From the NCBI RefSeq assembly GCF_004193775.1, contig NC_041005.1, positions 11,038,501 through 11,102,500 of the forward strand: a stretch of 64,000 bases of DNA, read 5' to 3'. The notes under the pieces were generated by a model. That model ran no database searches. It had not been told where the DNA came from and saw only the letters and a program-made list of their open reading frames with translations. Position 1 is the first letter of the stretch, and the number at the start of each line of letters is the position of its first letter. The position numbers and the translations under genes are program-made. Source of the stretch: Glycine soja (taxonomy: Eukaryota > Streptophyta > Magnoliopsida > Fabales > Fabaceae). Positions 13,101-24,257 of the stretch are shown piece after piece.

Positions 13101-13136
13101 AGGAGGAGGAGTAGTGGAGGCAGGTGGAGAACCCAT
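10130..13136 (-). pseudogene. CACTA second gene: Ptta/En/Spm-like protein with Ulp1-like protease end
   Basis: A spliced minus-strand gene can be followed through about ten exons with GT-AG borders: 13136-12792, 12703-12485, 12387-12124, 12042-11377, 11308 to about 11050, about 10985-10820, about 10762-10642, about 10572-10480, about 10400-10305 and about 10222-10130. Exon 1 encodes a proline run (a GGA-rich tract on the plus strand). The middle resembles the plant transposase Ptta/En/Spm family. The last exons resemble Ulp1/C48 cysteine proteases, with a His in SGHWQMVVIL and a Cys in TTECGYYVMHW. The place of the catalytic Asp reads FCSLHN. Breaks are TGA at 12249-12247, a lost donor after exon 5 and TAG at 10163-10161. 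Ulp1 proteases cut SUMO-like tags; a role in transposition is unproven. Exon borders after exon 5 are approximate. Confidence 0.7.
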
Positions 13137-13388
13137 GATCTTTTATACAATAACATACAAAATTGGATTAATGAAAAAAGGATTAGTGATAAGTTTTTTT
13201 TGGAAGGCAAAAGTATAAGATTATTAAACAAAACCCCACCACATAAGGAGACAAGACAAATTAACCAAAGGACTCTGAAAGATAGGTAGTTGTGCTTTTT
13301 AATTGTGATTTCATCCATGTTTTCTTTGATATTGATTTTCTTAGGACTTCATCCATGTTTTGACAGCATTTGATTTTCTTTTTTGCAG

Positions 13389-13943
13389 AAAAGAAAGAGG
13401 GGAACGAGCAACAATTTGAAGGTTGTACATTCAGGAACTAAAGAATTCAAAATAGCTAGTAATAAAAGGGATTTGTTTTTGGGATTTTCTGAGCACCAAG
13501 AGCGGCTACGCAAGAAGCTTGCACTTGAGGAGGGAAGGATATTTGCAGCTAATGAACAACTTTCTTAACTATTTTTCCTTCAGATTTTACTGTTTTTATT
13601 CTTATATGTAAATATAAATAATATAAGGTTATGCCATAGGGACATGGTCATTTTTACCCCTAACAATCTTAGAAGTAAATATAGACCATGTTTTTACGCC
13701 ATACCCTTATACCATTTATATTTACATATTAGCAAAAAGAAATAGTAAAATCTTAAGGACAAATAGTTAAGAAACTTGTTCATTAGCTGCAAATATCCTT
13801 CCCTCCTCAAGTGCAAACTTCTTGCGTAGCCACTCTTGGTGCTCAGAAAATCTCAAAAACAAATCCCTCTTATTACTAGCTATATTGAATTCTTTAGTCC
13901 CTCAATATACAACCTTCAAATTGTTTCTCGTTCCCCTCTTTGA
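13389..13943. repeat. Inverted repeat 1: 3' end of a captured gene
   Basis: About 265 bases on the plus side (13389-13655) recur reversed at 13675-13943 with scattered differences. The plus arm has an open frame ending in a run LRKKLALEEGRIFAANEQL and a stop at 13566-13568, followed by what looks like a 3' untranslated tail. The reverse arm encodes a near copy. I do not recognise the protein. It is unlike CACTA proteins and probably comes from a captured host gene. Confidence 0.8.
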
Positions 13944-13962
13944 GAATGAGGAGGATCTTCAT

Positions 13963-14903
13963 AGGACTTCATCCAGCTAATGTTTGTCGACAGTTTCATC
14001 ATCCACCACCCTTTTCTTCTGTGCCTTCTCACGTTCATTGTTGTTAAACCCATATTTATTCCTTCTTCCCTTCATGTCTTGTTTGATCATAACTTTAGCT
14101 GAATCTCCCATCTTCAGCATAGTTGAATCTCCTGTCTTCTTGTCCAATGTCACATTTTGATGGCCTGTATCTCTTTTGTTCGTATGTTCTACTGCTTCAG
14201 CTTCACAATGCATAGAGCAATCAGAATTTTCCATTCATCACCAAAGGCTTCTGCATCAGCGTTGACACTCTCCACCCTCTTTGGTTTATGCTTCTGTGTT
14301 TTCTTCCATGCTTCCTCCTTATAATTCTCAGATTTATTGGAGGTCCCACTAGAAGGATCAGCACCAATCTGTGCCTGTTCCTCCTCTACCAGCTCAATAT
14401 CTTTCGTTTCACCTTTGCTTTTGAAAACTACACTGTAATTTACAAAACAAAAGTTGAAAGGAAAGATATTGACCTGATAGACGAGGAAGAAGCACAGATT
14501 GGTGGTGATCGTTCTAGTGCAACCTCGAATAAAGCTGAGATTTATAACGAGGAGGCACGGAAGAAAACACAGAAGCATAAACCAAAGAGGGTGGAGAGTG
14601 TCAATGCTGATGCAGAAGCCTTTGGTGATCACTCAAAAATTCTGATTGCTTTATGCATTCTAAAGCTGAAGCACTAGAACATACAAAGAAAAGAGATACA
14701 GGCCATCAAAGTGTGGCATTGGACAATGAGACAGGAGTTTCAACTATGCTGAAGATGGGAGATTCAGCTAAAGTTGTGATAAAACAAGACATGAAGGGAA
14801 GAGAGCATAAATATGGGTTTAACAACAATGAACGTGAGAAGCTAGAGAAGAAAAGGGTGGTGGATGATGAAACTGGCGACAAACATGAGCTGGATGAAGT
14901 CCT
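13963..14903. repeat. Inverted repeat 2: 5' part of the same captured gene
   Basis: Two arms of about 470 bases face each other with almost no spacer (13963-14433 and 14437-14903). They encode the same Lys/Glu-rich polar protein stretch in opposite directions (for example KKTQKHKPKRVESVNADAEA). The minus-strand arm reads on, across 13944-13962, into the minus arm of inverted repeat 1. The minus strand from about 14430 to 13675 is thus one captured segment, paired with plus-strand copies on both sides. The source gene is not recognised. Confidence 0.8.
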
Positions 14904-15002
14904 AAGGAGGCAAATTGAAACAAAAAACTGATGCCTCAATCAGAGAAAAATGTAGTTTTCACTTACTAGGTTTGGTGACCTCTGTCTCTGCAGAAAATTA
15001 CA

Positions 15003-18000
15003 TTAGCCGATGTTAATCAATTCTCCTTCATCATGATCATTTCGATTTGCATGAACGTCGTCAGCTTCTTCTTCTCCGACAATGTTACCAGTGATTTGAG
15101 CGGTCAAAGGACTAACATAGGTGTCCATGTATGAATCATCATCTTCTACATTAACACCGACTGTTTTGCCCTGCAGAACCACACACCGCCTTTCATCACA
15201 AGGGTCTTGCACATAAAATACTTGTCTAGCTTGTTCTGCCATGATGAAAGGGTCATTGTGGTAACCAAGTTTCTTTAGGTCTATCAATGTAAATCCTATA
15301 TCATCAGTGCGCACATCGGTGTTGCTGTCAACCCATTTACATTTGAAAACACATACCGTAAATTTCACATAGTTAAGCTCCCAAATTTCATCAATGAACC
15401 CAAAGTAAGGGATGGAAGCTACACAGGGATTGGCATCATTGAAACTTGCAAAGTGTTGAGATTCAACCCTTAGGGTGACCCCGCTGTTCTGCATTGTACT
15501 TTTGTCATCTTGTGCTTTTGTGTAAAATGAATACCTGTTTATGCCGTATCCTTGCCAGGTTATAACATTTCTTTTAGGCCCATCTGCTAGTTTTCTTAAT
15601 GTTTCTGAAGCATTCTCATCTGCAAAGATTGTATCTTTAAACAAATCACAGAAAGTTTTGTTATGCTTTTTCAACGCCCAATTCTTTGACATTCTCGGAT
15701 TATTCTGTTTGACTAAAGCTTCATGCTTATCTATGTATGGCAAAACTTCATTACTGTTGTTCAAGACATACAAGTGAGCTTGTAACAAATCTTCTACACT
15801 TGGAGTGATCACCTGCAGTCCTCTTGAACCCTTACCACCCACTCTGTCATCATGCTGACACTCAGGAAGCCCAACAGCTTTAGCCTTCTCTAAGTATTCT
15901 AAACAAAATTCAATGGCTTCTTCTGCAATGTACCTCTCAACAATAGATGCTTCCGAATGATATAGATTTTTTGTATACCCTTTTAAGATCTTCATGTATC
16001 GCTCAACCGGGTACATCCACCGTAGATAAACAGGACCACAACATTTGATTTCTCTGACCAGATGCACAATCAAGTGAATCATGATGTCAAAGAAAGCAGG
16101 GGGAAAATACATCTCCAACTGGCACAGTATAATTGCGGCCTCATTTTCCAACTCATCAAACATTACTGGATCAATCACTTTGCTACATATAGCATGGAAG
16201 AAAAAGCACAGGCGAGTTATCGTGAACCTGACTTTGTTTGGCAAGATGTCTCGTATAGCCACGTCTAACAATTGTTGCATGAGCACGTGACAATCGTGAG
16301 ACTTTAACCCTACAAGCTTAAGCTCCTTCAACTGCATAAGGCTCTTAATATTTGAAGTGTATCCTTGTGGAACCTTCACCCGACGAAGACACTGACAAAA
16401 ACTTATCTTCTCCTTCTTGGACAAAGTATGGCAGGCTGGGGGCAAGTAAATTTTCTTCCCATCAGACCTTGGATGCAACTGTGATCTTATACCCATATCA
16501 GCTAGATCTTGACGGGTATTCAAGCCATCCTTCATCTTGCCTTCAATGTTAAGGAGCGTCCCAATCACACTGTCACAAACATTTTTCTCCACATGCATAA
16601 CATCAATACAATGTCTAACGTCAAGATCACACCAGTACGGAAGATCAAAGAAAATGGACCTCTTCTTCCATATGCAACTTTGACTTTTATCCTTCTTTTG
16701 GGTCTTCCCAAATACAGTGTTCAGGTGTTGAACCCGCTGATATACCTGCTCACCAGTGAACGGTATCGGCGCAATATCATACTCTTGACTTCCATTAAAA
16801 GCTTTTCTCAGTTGTCTGTAAGGATGATTGGGTGTTAGAAAGCGGTGATGCCTACTGTAGACTGTTTTTCTCCCATGTTTCAGTTGTATGTAACTTGTAT
16901 TTTCTTCATAGATGGGGCATGCATGATGACCCTTAACACTGTAACCGCTGAGATTCCCATATGCTGGGAAGTCATTAATGGTACAAAAAAGCATTGCACG
17001 CATTTCAAACGTCTCCTTGCGAAACGCATCAAACACTACAACCCCCTCGTCCCACAACTTTCTCAGATCTTCAACCAACGGACTTAGATAAACATCAATG
17101 TCATTTCCTGGCTGTCTTGGGCCCGATATCATCATAGACAACATCATGTATTTTCGCTTCATGCACAACCAAGGAGGCAAATTGTAAATTACTAGCAGAA
17201 CTGGCCATGAACTGTGTTGAGTGCTTAAGGTGCCATATGGATTCATTCCATCACTGGCTAGTCCAAGTCTAAGATTTCTTGGCTCATTCCCGAAATCCGG
17301 ATACAAACCATCAATCTTCTTCCACTGGGAGCAATCAGCCGGATGACGGACCATTCCATCAGAAATCTTTCCATTTGCATGCCATGTAAGGTCTTTTGCG
17401 TCGTCCTCGTTAGCAAACAGACGCTTAAACCTTGGAATGATTGGAAGATACCACAAAACCTTCGCTGGGGGGCCCTTGTTGGAGTTTTCATCATAATTGC
17501 TTTCCTCTTCATCCTTCACTTTGTACCGTGAAGTCCCACAGATAGGGCATTTGGACATTTATTGGAATTCATGCCTGTAGAGCATGCAATCATTGGGGCA
17601 AGCATGAATCTTCTGATACTCCATACCCATCGGACACAATATCTTTTTCGCCTTATAGTAACTTTAAGGCAATGTGTTGTCCTCTGGAAGCAGATTGTGC
17701 ACTACCTGAAGCAGTGAGGTGAAACTTTTGTCACTCCACCCATACCTGGCCTTCACATTAACCAGACTTAACACAGCAGACAACAGGGTTAAGGAATTCT
17801 TGCAGCCTGCATACAAAGGCTTCTTAGAATCACTCTACAATCCTTCATACACAGGGGCGTGTGCTTGCTGGAAAGACTCCTGTCCAAGGTCACGAATTAT
17901 GTCCTCTAACCGATCTCCCATTTCTACATCAAACGGTTCAGATTGGGACCCACTCTGCATGTCTGTCACTTCACCATGCCATATCCACGTTGTGTAATTC

Positions 18001-18200
18001 TTCTTAATCCCATCACACAATAGATGGTCCCGTATGTCATCGAGTAATTATCGTCTTCCATTCAAACAGTTGATGCAAGGACAATAATATTTTCCTTCTT
18101 CATTCGGTCGACCTCTTTCTGAAGCAAATTGCAAGAACTGTTCGACGCCATCCTCATATTCTGGGCTCATGCGACTTTCATTCATCCAACTTCGATCCAT
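15003..18200 (-). pseudogene. TNP2-type CACTA transposase, broken near the N terminus
   Basis: A single frame runs from the ATG at 18200 to the stop at 15003 (1066 codons counting the stop). It is interrupted by TAA 18050-18048, TAG 17837-17835, TAA 17666-17664 and TAA 17561-17559. The N-terminal part (18200 to about 17950) is the transposase-associated domain, with MDRSWM at the start and the Cys pairs YYCPCINC. The 851-codon part from 17558 is fully open. It holds the TNP2 transposase core (CPICGTSRYK, then PRQPGNDIDVYLSPLVEDL, then HACPIYEE) and, near the C terminus, a DUF4216-like region (about 15400-15200). The enzyme cuts CACTA ends in the nucleus. Introns could explain some stops but I see no clear splice sites, so a decayed gene is the simpler reading. 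Confidence 0.85.
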
Positions 18201-18825
18201 CTACGCAATTCCATGCATGAAAATCTCACTTTTTTATTTATAGGTGTGGGCCTATCCCATTTAGGAAAGTTGTCTTTTATGCTAGCTTCAATCGTCAAGG
18301 TTACCATTATTTACAAAAAATTGACTAAATTTCGGCAGCATTTCGCATTGGTCTCCAAGTACACGACATGACATCGGTCAAATGAATTTCCCGATAATCA
18401 AGTATGCACTCGGAGAACAACTTGAAATGCAGTGAACCGAAACTTAATCAAATTAATGAAAATAATAATAACCTTCACGAATGAATGTAACATAAAAATA
18501 CCAGTCTCCCCAAACTGTCCAAACGGACAATTCATGACTAAATACAATGGCTAATGCAAACTGTCCGCAAGAGTCATTGCATTCAGTCTCAAACGGGAAT
18601 CTAAGGTTCACTCACCATGAACAACAATTGTTTATATAGCAAATTACACTGATCACATACAAGAACATACAAAAGGTCAAATTCAATTACAGACAAATAT
18701 AGACATTAGCAGTTGTTTATGTAACTAATTTCAAATGTTGGGTTTGAAGGGTGCTTATGGTTTAATATTGTAGTTGGGTATATGTGTGTGTGTCCATATC
18801 ATGAGGATCTGTGTGTATCATGAGG
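18201..18825 (-). other. Upstream region of the CACTA transposase
   Basis: AT-rich sequence upstream of the transposase on the minus strand and before the first LINE fragment. It is in the right place for the 5' untranslated region or promoter. I could not pick out a specific TATA box or exon. Confidence 0.4.
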
Positions 18826-18899
18826 GTTGAGACAAGGAGACCCTTTGGCTCTATTACTCTTTCACTTAGTGGCTGAAGGACTGACAGGGCTAATGAGGG

Positions 18900-18965
18900 T
18901 CTGTGTGTGTGTGTGTGTTTCTGTGTGTGTGTGTGTATGGCTGTGTGTGTGTGTGGGTTTTTGGC

Positions 18966-18996
<31 letters not shown>

Positions 18997-18999
18997 CTG

Positions 19000-19050
<51 letters not shown>

Positions 19051-19122
19051 ATGGCTGCGTGTGTGTGTGGGTTTCTGGCTTTGTGTGTGTGTGTGTGTTT
19101 TTGTGTGTGTGTGTGTGTGTGT

Positions 19123-19164
<42 letters not shown>

Positions 19165-19402
19165 CTGTGTCTGTGTGTGTGTGTGTGTTTATGGTTGTGT
19201 GTGTGTGTGTGTGTGTGTTTTTGTCTGTGTGTGTGTGTGGCTGTGGCTGTGTGTGTGTGTGTCTGTGTTTCTATCTGTGTGTATGTGTGTTTCTGTGTGT
19301 GTGTGTGTGTGTGGCTGTGTGTGTTTGTTTCTGTGTGTGTGTGTTTCTGTGTGTATGTGTTTCTGTGTGTGTGTGTTTCTGTGTGTATGTGTTTCTGTGT
19401 GT

Positions 19403-19471
<69 letters not shown>
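18900..19471 (+). repeat. Interrupted (TG)n tract of about 570 bases
   Basis: Almost pure TG dinucleotides, broken at intervals by TTTC, TATGGC or GGTTTC-type interruptions. The final block (about 19407-19471) is pure. The tract translates into spurious long Cys-Val or His-Thr ORFs on the two strands, which I leave out. It replaces the LINE sequence expected after 18897. Confidence 0.95.
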
Positions 19472-19473
<2 letters not shown>

Positions 19474-19599
19474 GAAGAACCTGCCCCAAGACACAGCAGA
19501 CACTTGTGCATACAGGATGTTGCTGCTACTGTCCTTTGCATACAGGACAGCAGACACTTGTGTTGAAGAACCAAGCCAATTCATATTGTTGTTGAGGTT

Positions 19600-19821
19600 A
19601 TATGAACCAGCTCTCCACGCAATCGAGAGAATGTTGCTTCTGTCTTGTGGTCACTATGCACCGGAGATCCACTGCAATTAAAACTAGCGAAAGAACATGG
19701 TGCAGAAGCAGCACTGCAGGAGTTGTCAGAAAATGGAACTGATAGAGCTAAGATAAAAGCTGGAAGCATATTGGAACTCTTGCAGCGAATGGAAGGGGTT
19801 GATAATCTGCAGAGTTCATAG
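19600..19821 (+). pseudogene. Captured 3' end of an ARM-repeat/U-box-like gene
   Basis: From about 19681 a plus-strand frame reads LAKEHGAEAALQEL, then NGTDRAKIKAGSILELLQRM, and ends at TAG 19819-19821. This resembles the last armadillo repeat of plant ARM proteins, in particular the U-box E3 ligase group, where NGTDR-K-KA is common. The frame upstream is disturbed. It lies between LINE fragments and has no promoter or start, so it looks like a gene fragment carried or trapped in the repeat pile. Identity is by recognition only. Confidence 0.5.
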
Positions 19822-20715
19822 TCTCAAAGTATGGAGGCTGGAGGGCATTGGAGGAAGGCATTAGAGGAAGCCAAGACTCTATTTGGTGGAGGGACCTGCT
19901 ATCAAGTCAGCACCAACAGCAGAACCAGGTAGTCAAAACGGAAAGAAATTGGAAGGTGGGAGGTGGGGAGAAGTTAAGATTTTGGGAGGACCCTTGGACA
20001 CAAAATGCTATACCATTAATGGACAAATAACCAAGGTTGTACCGAATTTCTGATCAACAGAAACAAATCATTATGAATATGGGGAATAACAGCAACGGCG
20101 GATGGGAGTGGAAGCTATCTTGGAGGACGGCTCTTTTTGATAGTGAAATTCAAATGGCAGATAATTTCCTTGGAGAACTATCACAACAGCAGATTCAGCC
20201 AAATAGGGAGGATAGGTGCAGCTGGAAGCATGATCAAACTGGATACTACTCAACAAAAAGCGGATATGACTTGATATGGGAAGCACAGATGGGAGCTAAT
20301 CAGAATTTCGACTTTGTGGACATTTGGAAGCTCAAAATACCAAGTAAATCACTGGTTTTTGCTTGGAGGCTAATTAGGGACAGACTTCCAACTAGGATGA
20401 ATCTTAGAAGGCGGCAGGTTGTGATAATTAAATGAGGTACAGTGCCCATTTTGTGGAGATGTAGAGGAGGAGCCTGCCCATTTAGAAATATGGAGACAGA
20501 CTTTGGAACACATTTTAATCAGTGGTCCTTCAACCTAAAGGAAGTGTTTAGTAAATAGGCTGTAGAGGATTCACAATCTATGTATCAATTAGCTTGTTGT
20601 AAGTGGTTCTGTTATAAAACAGCAACCAAATGCACATTTATATCTACCAATGTAATCTTAGTACCACTGGTAGTTTTCAATATATATAATATCTAATTTT
20701 GCTGAGCAAAAAAAA

Positions 20716-23624
20716 AGGGAATTTGCGGACAAGACAGCTGGAGAAAGGCTTTGCCCAGCCCTACAACTATTGGTCTAGTAATTTATCAACAACATTTTTT
20801 GATTAGGGTAGCAGCTTTGGGTAAGAGTCCTAAATTCTAAATATGGGGATTGGTCAGAATTCCAGCTTGGCTCTAACAAGAGGGGTCATTCCCATTGGTG
20901 GAGGGATATTAGAAAGCTATATCATCAGTCGGATCCTAATATTTTCAATCAGCATTTGACCTGGAAGGTTGGGAGTGGGGAAAGAATCAAATTTTGGACA
21001 GATAAGTGGCTAGGGACAGACTACACTCTTGAGCAGAAATATAATCAACTTTTTCGGATTAGTAGACAGCAAAGTTCCCTCATCTCTAGCATGGGTAACT
21101 TTAATAATGATAGCTGGGAGTGGGATCTCAGGTGGAGGAGGAATCTATTTGATCATGAAAATGATATAGCTGTGCAATTTATGGAGGAAATAAGCTCCAT
21201 TCCTATCCAGAGGCATAGTAAGGATTCTATAGTGTGGCTAGCTGAACCCCACGGGCATTACACTACTAAATCAGCTTACAAGTTCTACACTAAACCAGTA
21301 CAACAAACTCAGATCGGAAGATATATAGCATAATCTGGAAGTTGAAAATTCCCCCTCGGGTAGCAGTTTTCTGTTGGAGACTCCTTAAAAACAGACTACC
21401 TACCAAGGACAATCTCCTAAGAAGAAACATTACTATCCAGGATCAAAACTGCCCTTTGTGTGGTAATGCACAAGAGGATGTGGGCCACCTATTCTTCAAC
21501 TGTAATCTGACAAAAGGTTTGTGGTGGGAATCCATGAGATGGATCTTGGTAGTAGGCCCCCTTCCAAATCACCCAAAGTGCCACTTTACTCAATTCTGTG
21601 AGGGCTTTGGGAACCCTGTATATCAGGACATAAGGGGTGGATGGTGGAGTGCCTTGACTAGTTCTATCTGGCACCATAGAAACAACTTGATTTTCCAAGG
21701 AAGACCTTTTGATCCATATAAAGTTATGGATCATGCTATATACCTAGTTTGGTCCTGGTTCAAGGCTAAAGATAAAGATTTCAATATTAGCTTATGTCAT
21801 ACCCTAATTTCGTCCGGGGACCTTTGCTTGGTGGCATGCAACTTGTGTTTGGTCATTTTGAGGTGCTTGGCACCCATCATTAGGCAATTTGTGAAATTCC
21901 GTGACGTGCCGGAAATCAAAAGAAAATATTGATGCACAATCTGTAAGGTTCCATGACACACCGGAAATCAAAAGGAAGCATCGTTGCACAAATAGTGAGG
22001 TTCCGTAATATTCCGTAAGTCAAAAAAGGGGATGATTATGTAATCTGCAAGGTTCCGTAACATTACCGAAAGAAAACAAGTATCGTTACGAAATTCGTAA
22101 GTTTTCGTAACTTTACGAAAAAAAGAATCACCAAAAAAAGGCAGGGGGTGTATTTAGTAAAAATGGGGGTGCAAATAGCAACCAAGCCCACTTGGGCCCT
22201 CCAGAAGATTCCTCCAGAAGGCTGTTGCTTCTGGAGGAAGCAACCTTGCTCGCCTGGGCGAGCTGGGTGGCAAGCTTCTCCCCCAATTTTCTATAAATAG
22301 GGGGAGAAGTGAAATAGAAAAGGGTTCAGCTCCTTAGGTACTTTCTCTCTCTCGAAATAGCTGAGGAAAATTAGTTCCGTGAAGAAAATCCAAGCCGAGG
22401 CGCTTCCGTAACGTTTCCGTGAGTAATTACGCGAAGATTCTCGACCGTTCTTCAAGATTCATCGTTCGTTCTTCGTTTTCTTCAGTCTTCAACGGGTAAG
22501 TACCTCAAACCAAGCTTTTCAATTCATTCTATGTACCCGTGGTGGTCCACATTTTGTTTCATGTATTTTTATTCTCGTTTTCATTTACTTTTTGTACCCC
22601 CTTTTGACGTGCTTAAGCCATTTATTTATGTCATTTCTCGCTTAATCTAAAAATAAAATAAATTTCCACCGATCGTTTGAATTGTATCATCCGTTAATTT
22701 CGGTTAAAATAAATTCCGACCGTTCGGTCCTGTCGTAACCACGTTGGAAATAAAAAAGGAGGTAAAATAATAATTTAATAATAAAAAATACCTTTTAGTA
22801 AAATAAAGCGAAAAATCAATCGGACGTTTTCTCTTTGGGATTTTTCATTCTTAATTGAATTGACTAATAACTAAAGTGAAACTAAGGCTAAAATCGACTC
22901 GCCTAGTCAAGCTCGTCCACAAAAATAGGATTTTGAAAGTTTATCATTTCTGTTTCTTACTAAGTAAAATGGATCATTTTCAAGGTCCAACGCCTTAAAA
23001 TGATCACCTTTCAAGTAAAAAAGAATCACTTGATTCACGCATAAGAAAGAACTACGTAGGTCTGATTTCCTCATCCCAATTGAGGAATACGTAGGAGCAA
23101 AGGGAAACACCCTTGTCGGCCACAAAAAGAGGAAAAATATAAAAAGGGTATAAAAGATATAAGAACGTAAAAGGGAACGTAAAAATCTAAGTCATGTTTG
23201 CACATTTGATTAAAGGTTGTCGTCTCTTATGACGGGCGTGTGGGGTGCTAATACCTTCCCCGTGCGTAAATACAACTCCCGAGCCTTTCACTTAAAAGTT
23301 CGTAGATCGCGTCTTTTCCGGTTATTCCGACATTTTCCTCAAATAAACGTTGGTGGCGACTCCGCGCGTATTCCTTTCATGGAACACGCATCTCGCGAGT
23401 CACGCGTCGCCCTTCCGCCGAAGGGTAGGTTGCGACAGCTTAAATAATTGGTCTTCAAATATTTCGAATTCCTTTGGATATTCTGCTGGGCTTTCTTAAT
23501 TTTGTTGTATTAGGGTGGGTTATTGGTTGGAAGGCAGCACTCTGGTGCTTTGTAACTTTTATTTCTAATACCACTGGTACTAGTTTACCTATTAATAATA
23601 TATATATTTTGCCTTCCAAAAAAA
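20716..23624 (+). mobile_element. LINE copy 2, 3' half, split by an Ogre solo LTR
   Basis: From about 20800 the LINE C-terminal region is readable (for example WKVGSGERIKFWTDKWLG, then IPPRVAVFCWRLLKNRLPT), with frame breaks at 21331-21333 and nearby. A zinc-knuckle-like stretch CPLCGNAQEDVGHLFFNC near 21450-21510 is the zf-RVT domain of plant LINEs. The solo LTR at 21795-23437 interrupts the last codons; after it the frame resumes and soon ends, followed by the LINE tail and an A-run at about 23616-23624. The 5' half, including the reverse transcriptase, is absent. Confidence 0.8.
21795..23437 (+). repeat. Solo LTR of the Ogre-like family
   Basis: Starts TGTCATACCCTAATTTCG and ends GGTTGCGACA, flanked by the perfect duplication GCTTA (21790-21794 and 23438-23442). 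It aligns throughout with the LTR at 4292-6098 but in the opposite orientation. A TATAAATA box lies at 22292-22299. No primer-binding site or internal sequence follows, so it is a solo LTR left by recombination between the two LTRs of an inserted element. Confidence 0.95.
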
Positions 23625-23750
23625 AAATTAGATTGGCACCTGATTCGTAGGACCTATGCTTCTGCTAGTCTGCTGGTTTCTACCTTGTATATTTAGTACC
23701 TCTGGTACTCATAGTTATTAATACAAATTATAATTTTGCTGATAAAAAAA
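23625..23750 (+). mobile_element. LINE copy 3, 3' tail only
   Basis: About 125 bases matching the LINE 3' end, with the palindrome AGTACCTCTGGTACT near 23695-23709 and TTTTGCTGATAAAAAAAAA at the end. It follows directly on the A-tail of copy 2. It is a severely 5'-truncated insertion. Confidence 0.75.
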
Positions 23751-24257
23751 AAGATAATACAAGAGAGAGAGAAGGGCAGTGGCAGTCACAACATATATAT
23801 AGAGAAGGGCAGCAGATAAAATTACAAAAACATTCAACACTAACAATGAACAAGTTATGAGAGTTTAAATCACAGTAAATACTTCAAAGATATCAGTCCA
23901 ATGAAACAAAGGTCATGTAGACAGGCATAGCATAAGTTACAAATATACCAGTAATGCATACAACAACAATTTCAAATTACTTTTTGAATCAAAGATATAA
24001 ATACATGACTTTGAGGCTTCAAAGATATAATCAAAGCGCTTCCGCAGCAACGCCAATTAGCAGTAGTAAATGATAGCCCTAAAAAAAACCATACAGAAAT
24101 TAGCCACAGTGTATTTAAAGCCTTTTATCAACAATATGACTCTCACTTCATGGTGATAAATTGACTCTCAAAAGACATTATACTGAGAGTGTATTTAAAA
24201 CCTTTTTCAGTCATTCTATCAAACAGCTCATTGACAATTTTTTAAGAATACATATCA
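23751..24257. other. Unassigned AT-rich stretch
   Basis: No ORF, tail or terminal repeat recognised. It starts with AG-rich simple sequence (about 23758-23780). It may be inner CACTA sequence between LINE insertions. Confidence 0.3.

Larger units (their letters stand above)
18826..20715 (+). mobile_element. LINE copy 1, fragmentary
   Basis: A short piece at 18826-18897 encodes the LINE reverse-transcriptase motif RQGDPLALLLFHLVAEGLTG. It breaks off into a long TG repeat. From about 19848 the LINE C-terminal part resumes (for example KLRFWEDPW and IPSKSLVFAWRLIRDRLPTR), with stops at 20028-20030 and 20433-20435, and reaches the family 3' end at 20620-20715 with an A9 tail. Most of the reverse transcriptase is missing. 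The piece between 19472 and 19848 is not LINE-like. Confidence 0.75.

Noticed and set aside
13019..13318. Leucine-rich minus-strand ORF that looks like a membrane helix
   Set aside because: It is the wrong frame of the proline-coding tract in exon 1 of the CACTA gene.
18762..19681. Long ORFs of His-Thr or Cys-Val repeats on both strands
   Set aside because: They are translations of a TG/CA dinucleotide tract and have no protein-like composition.
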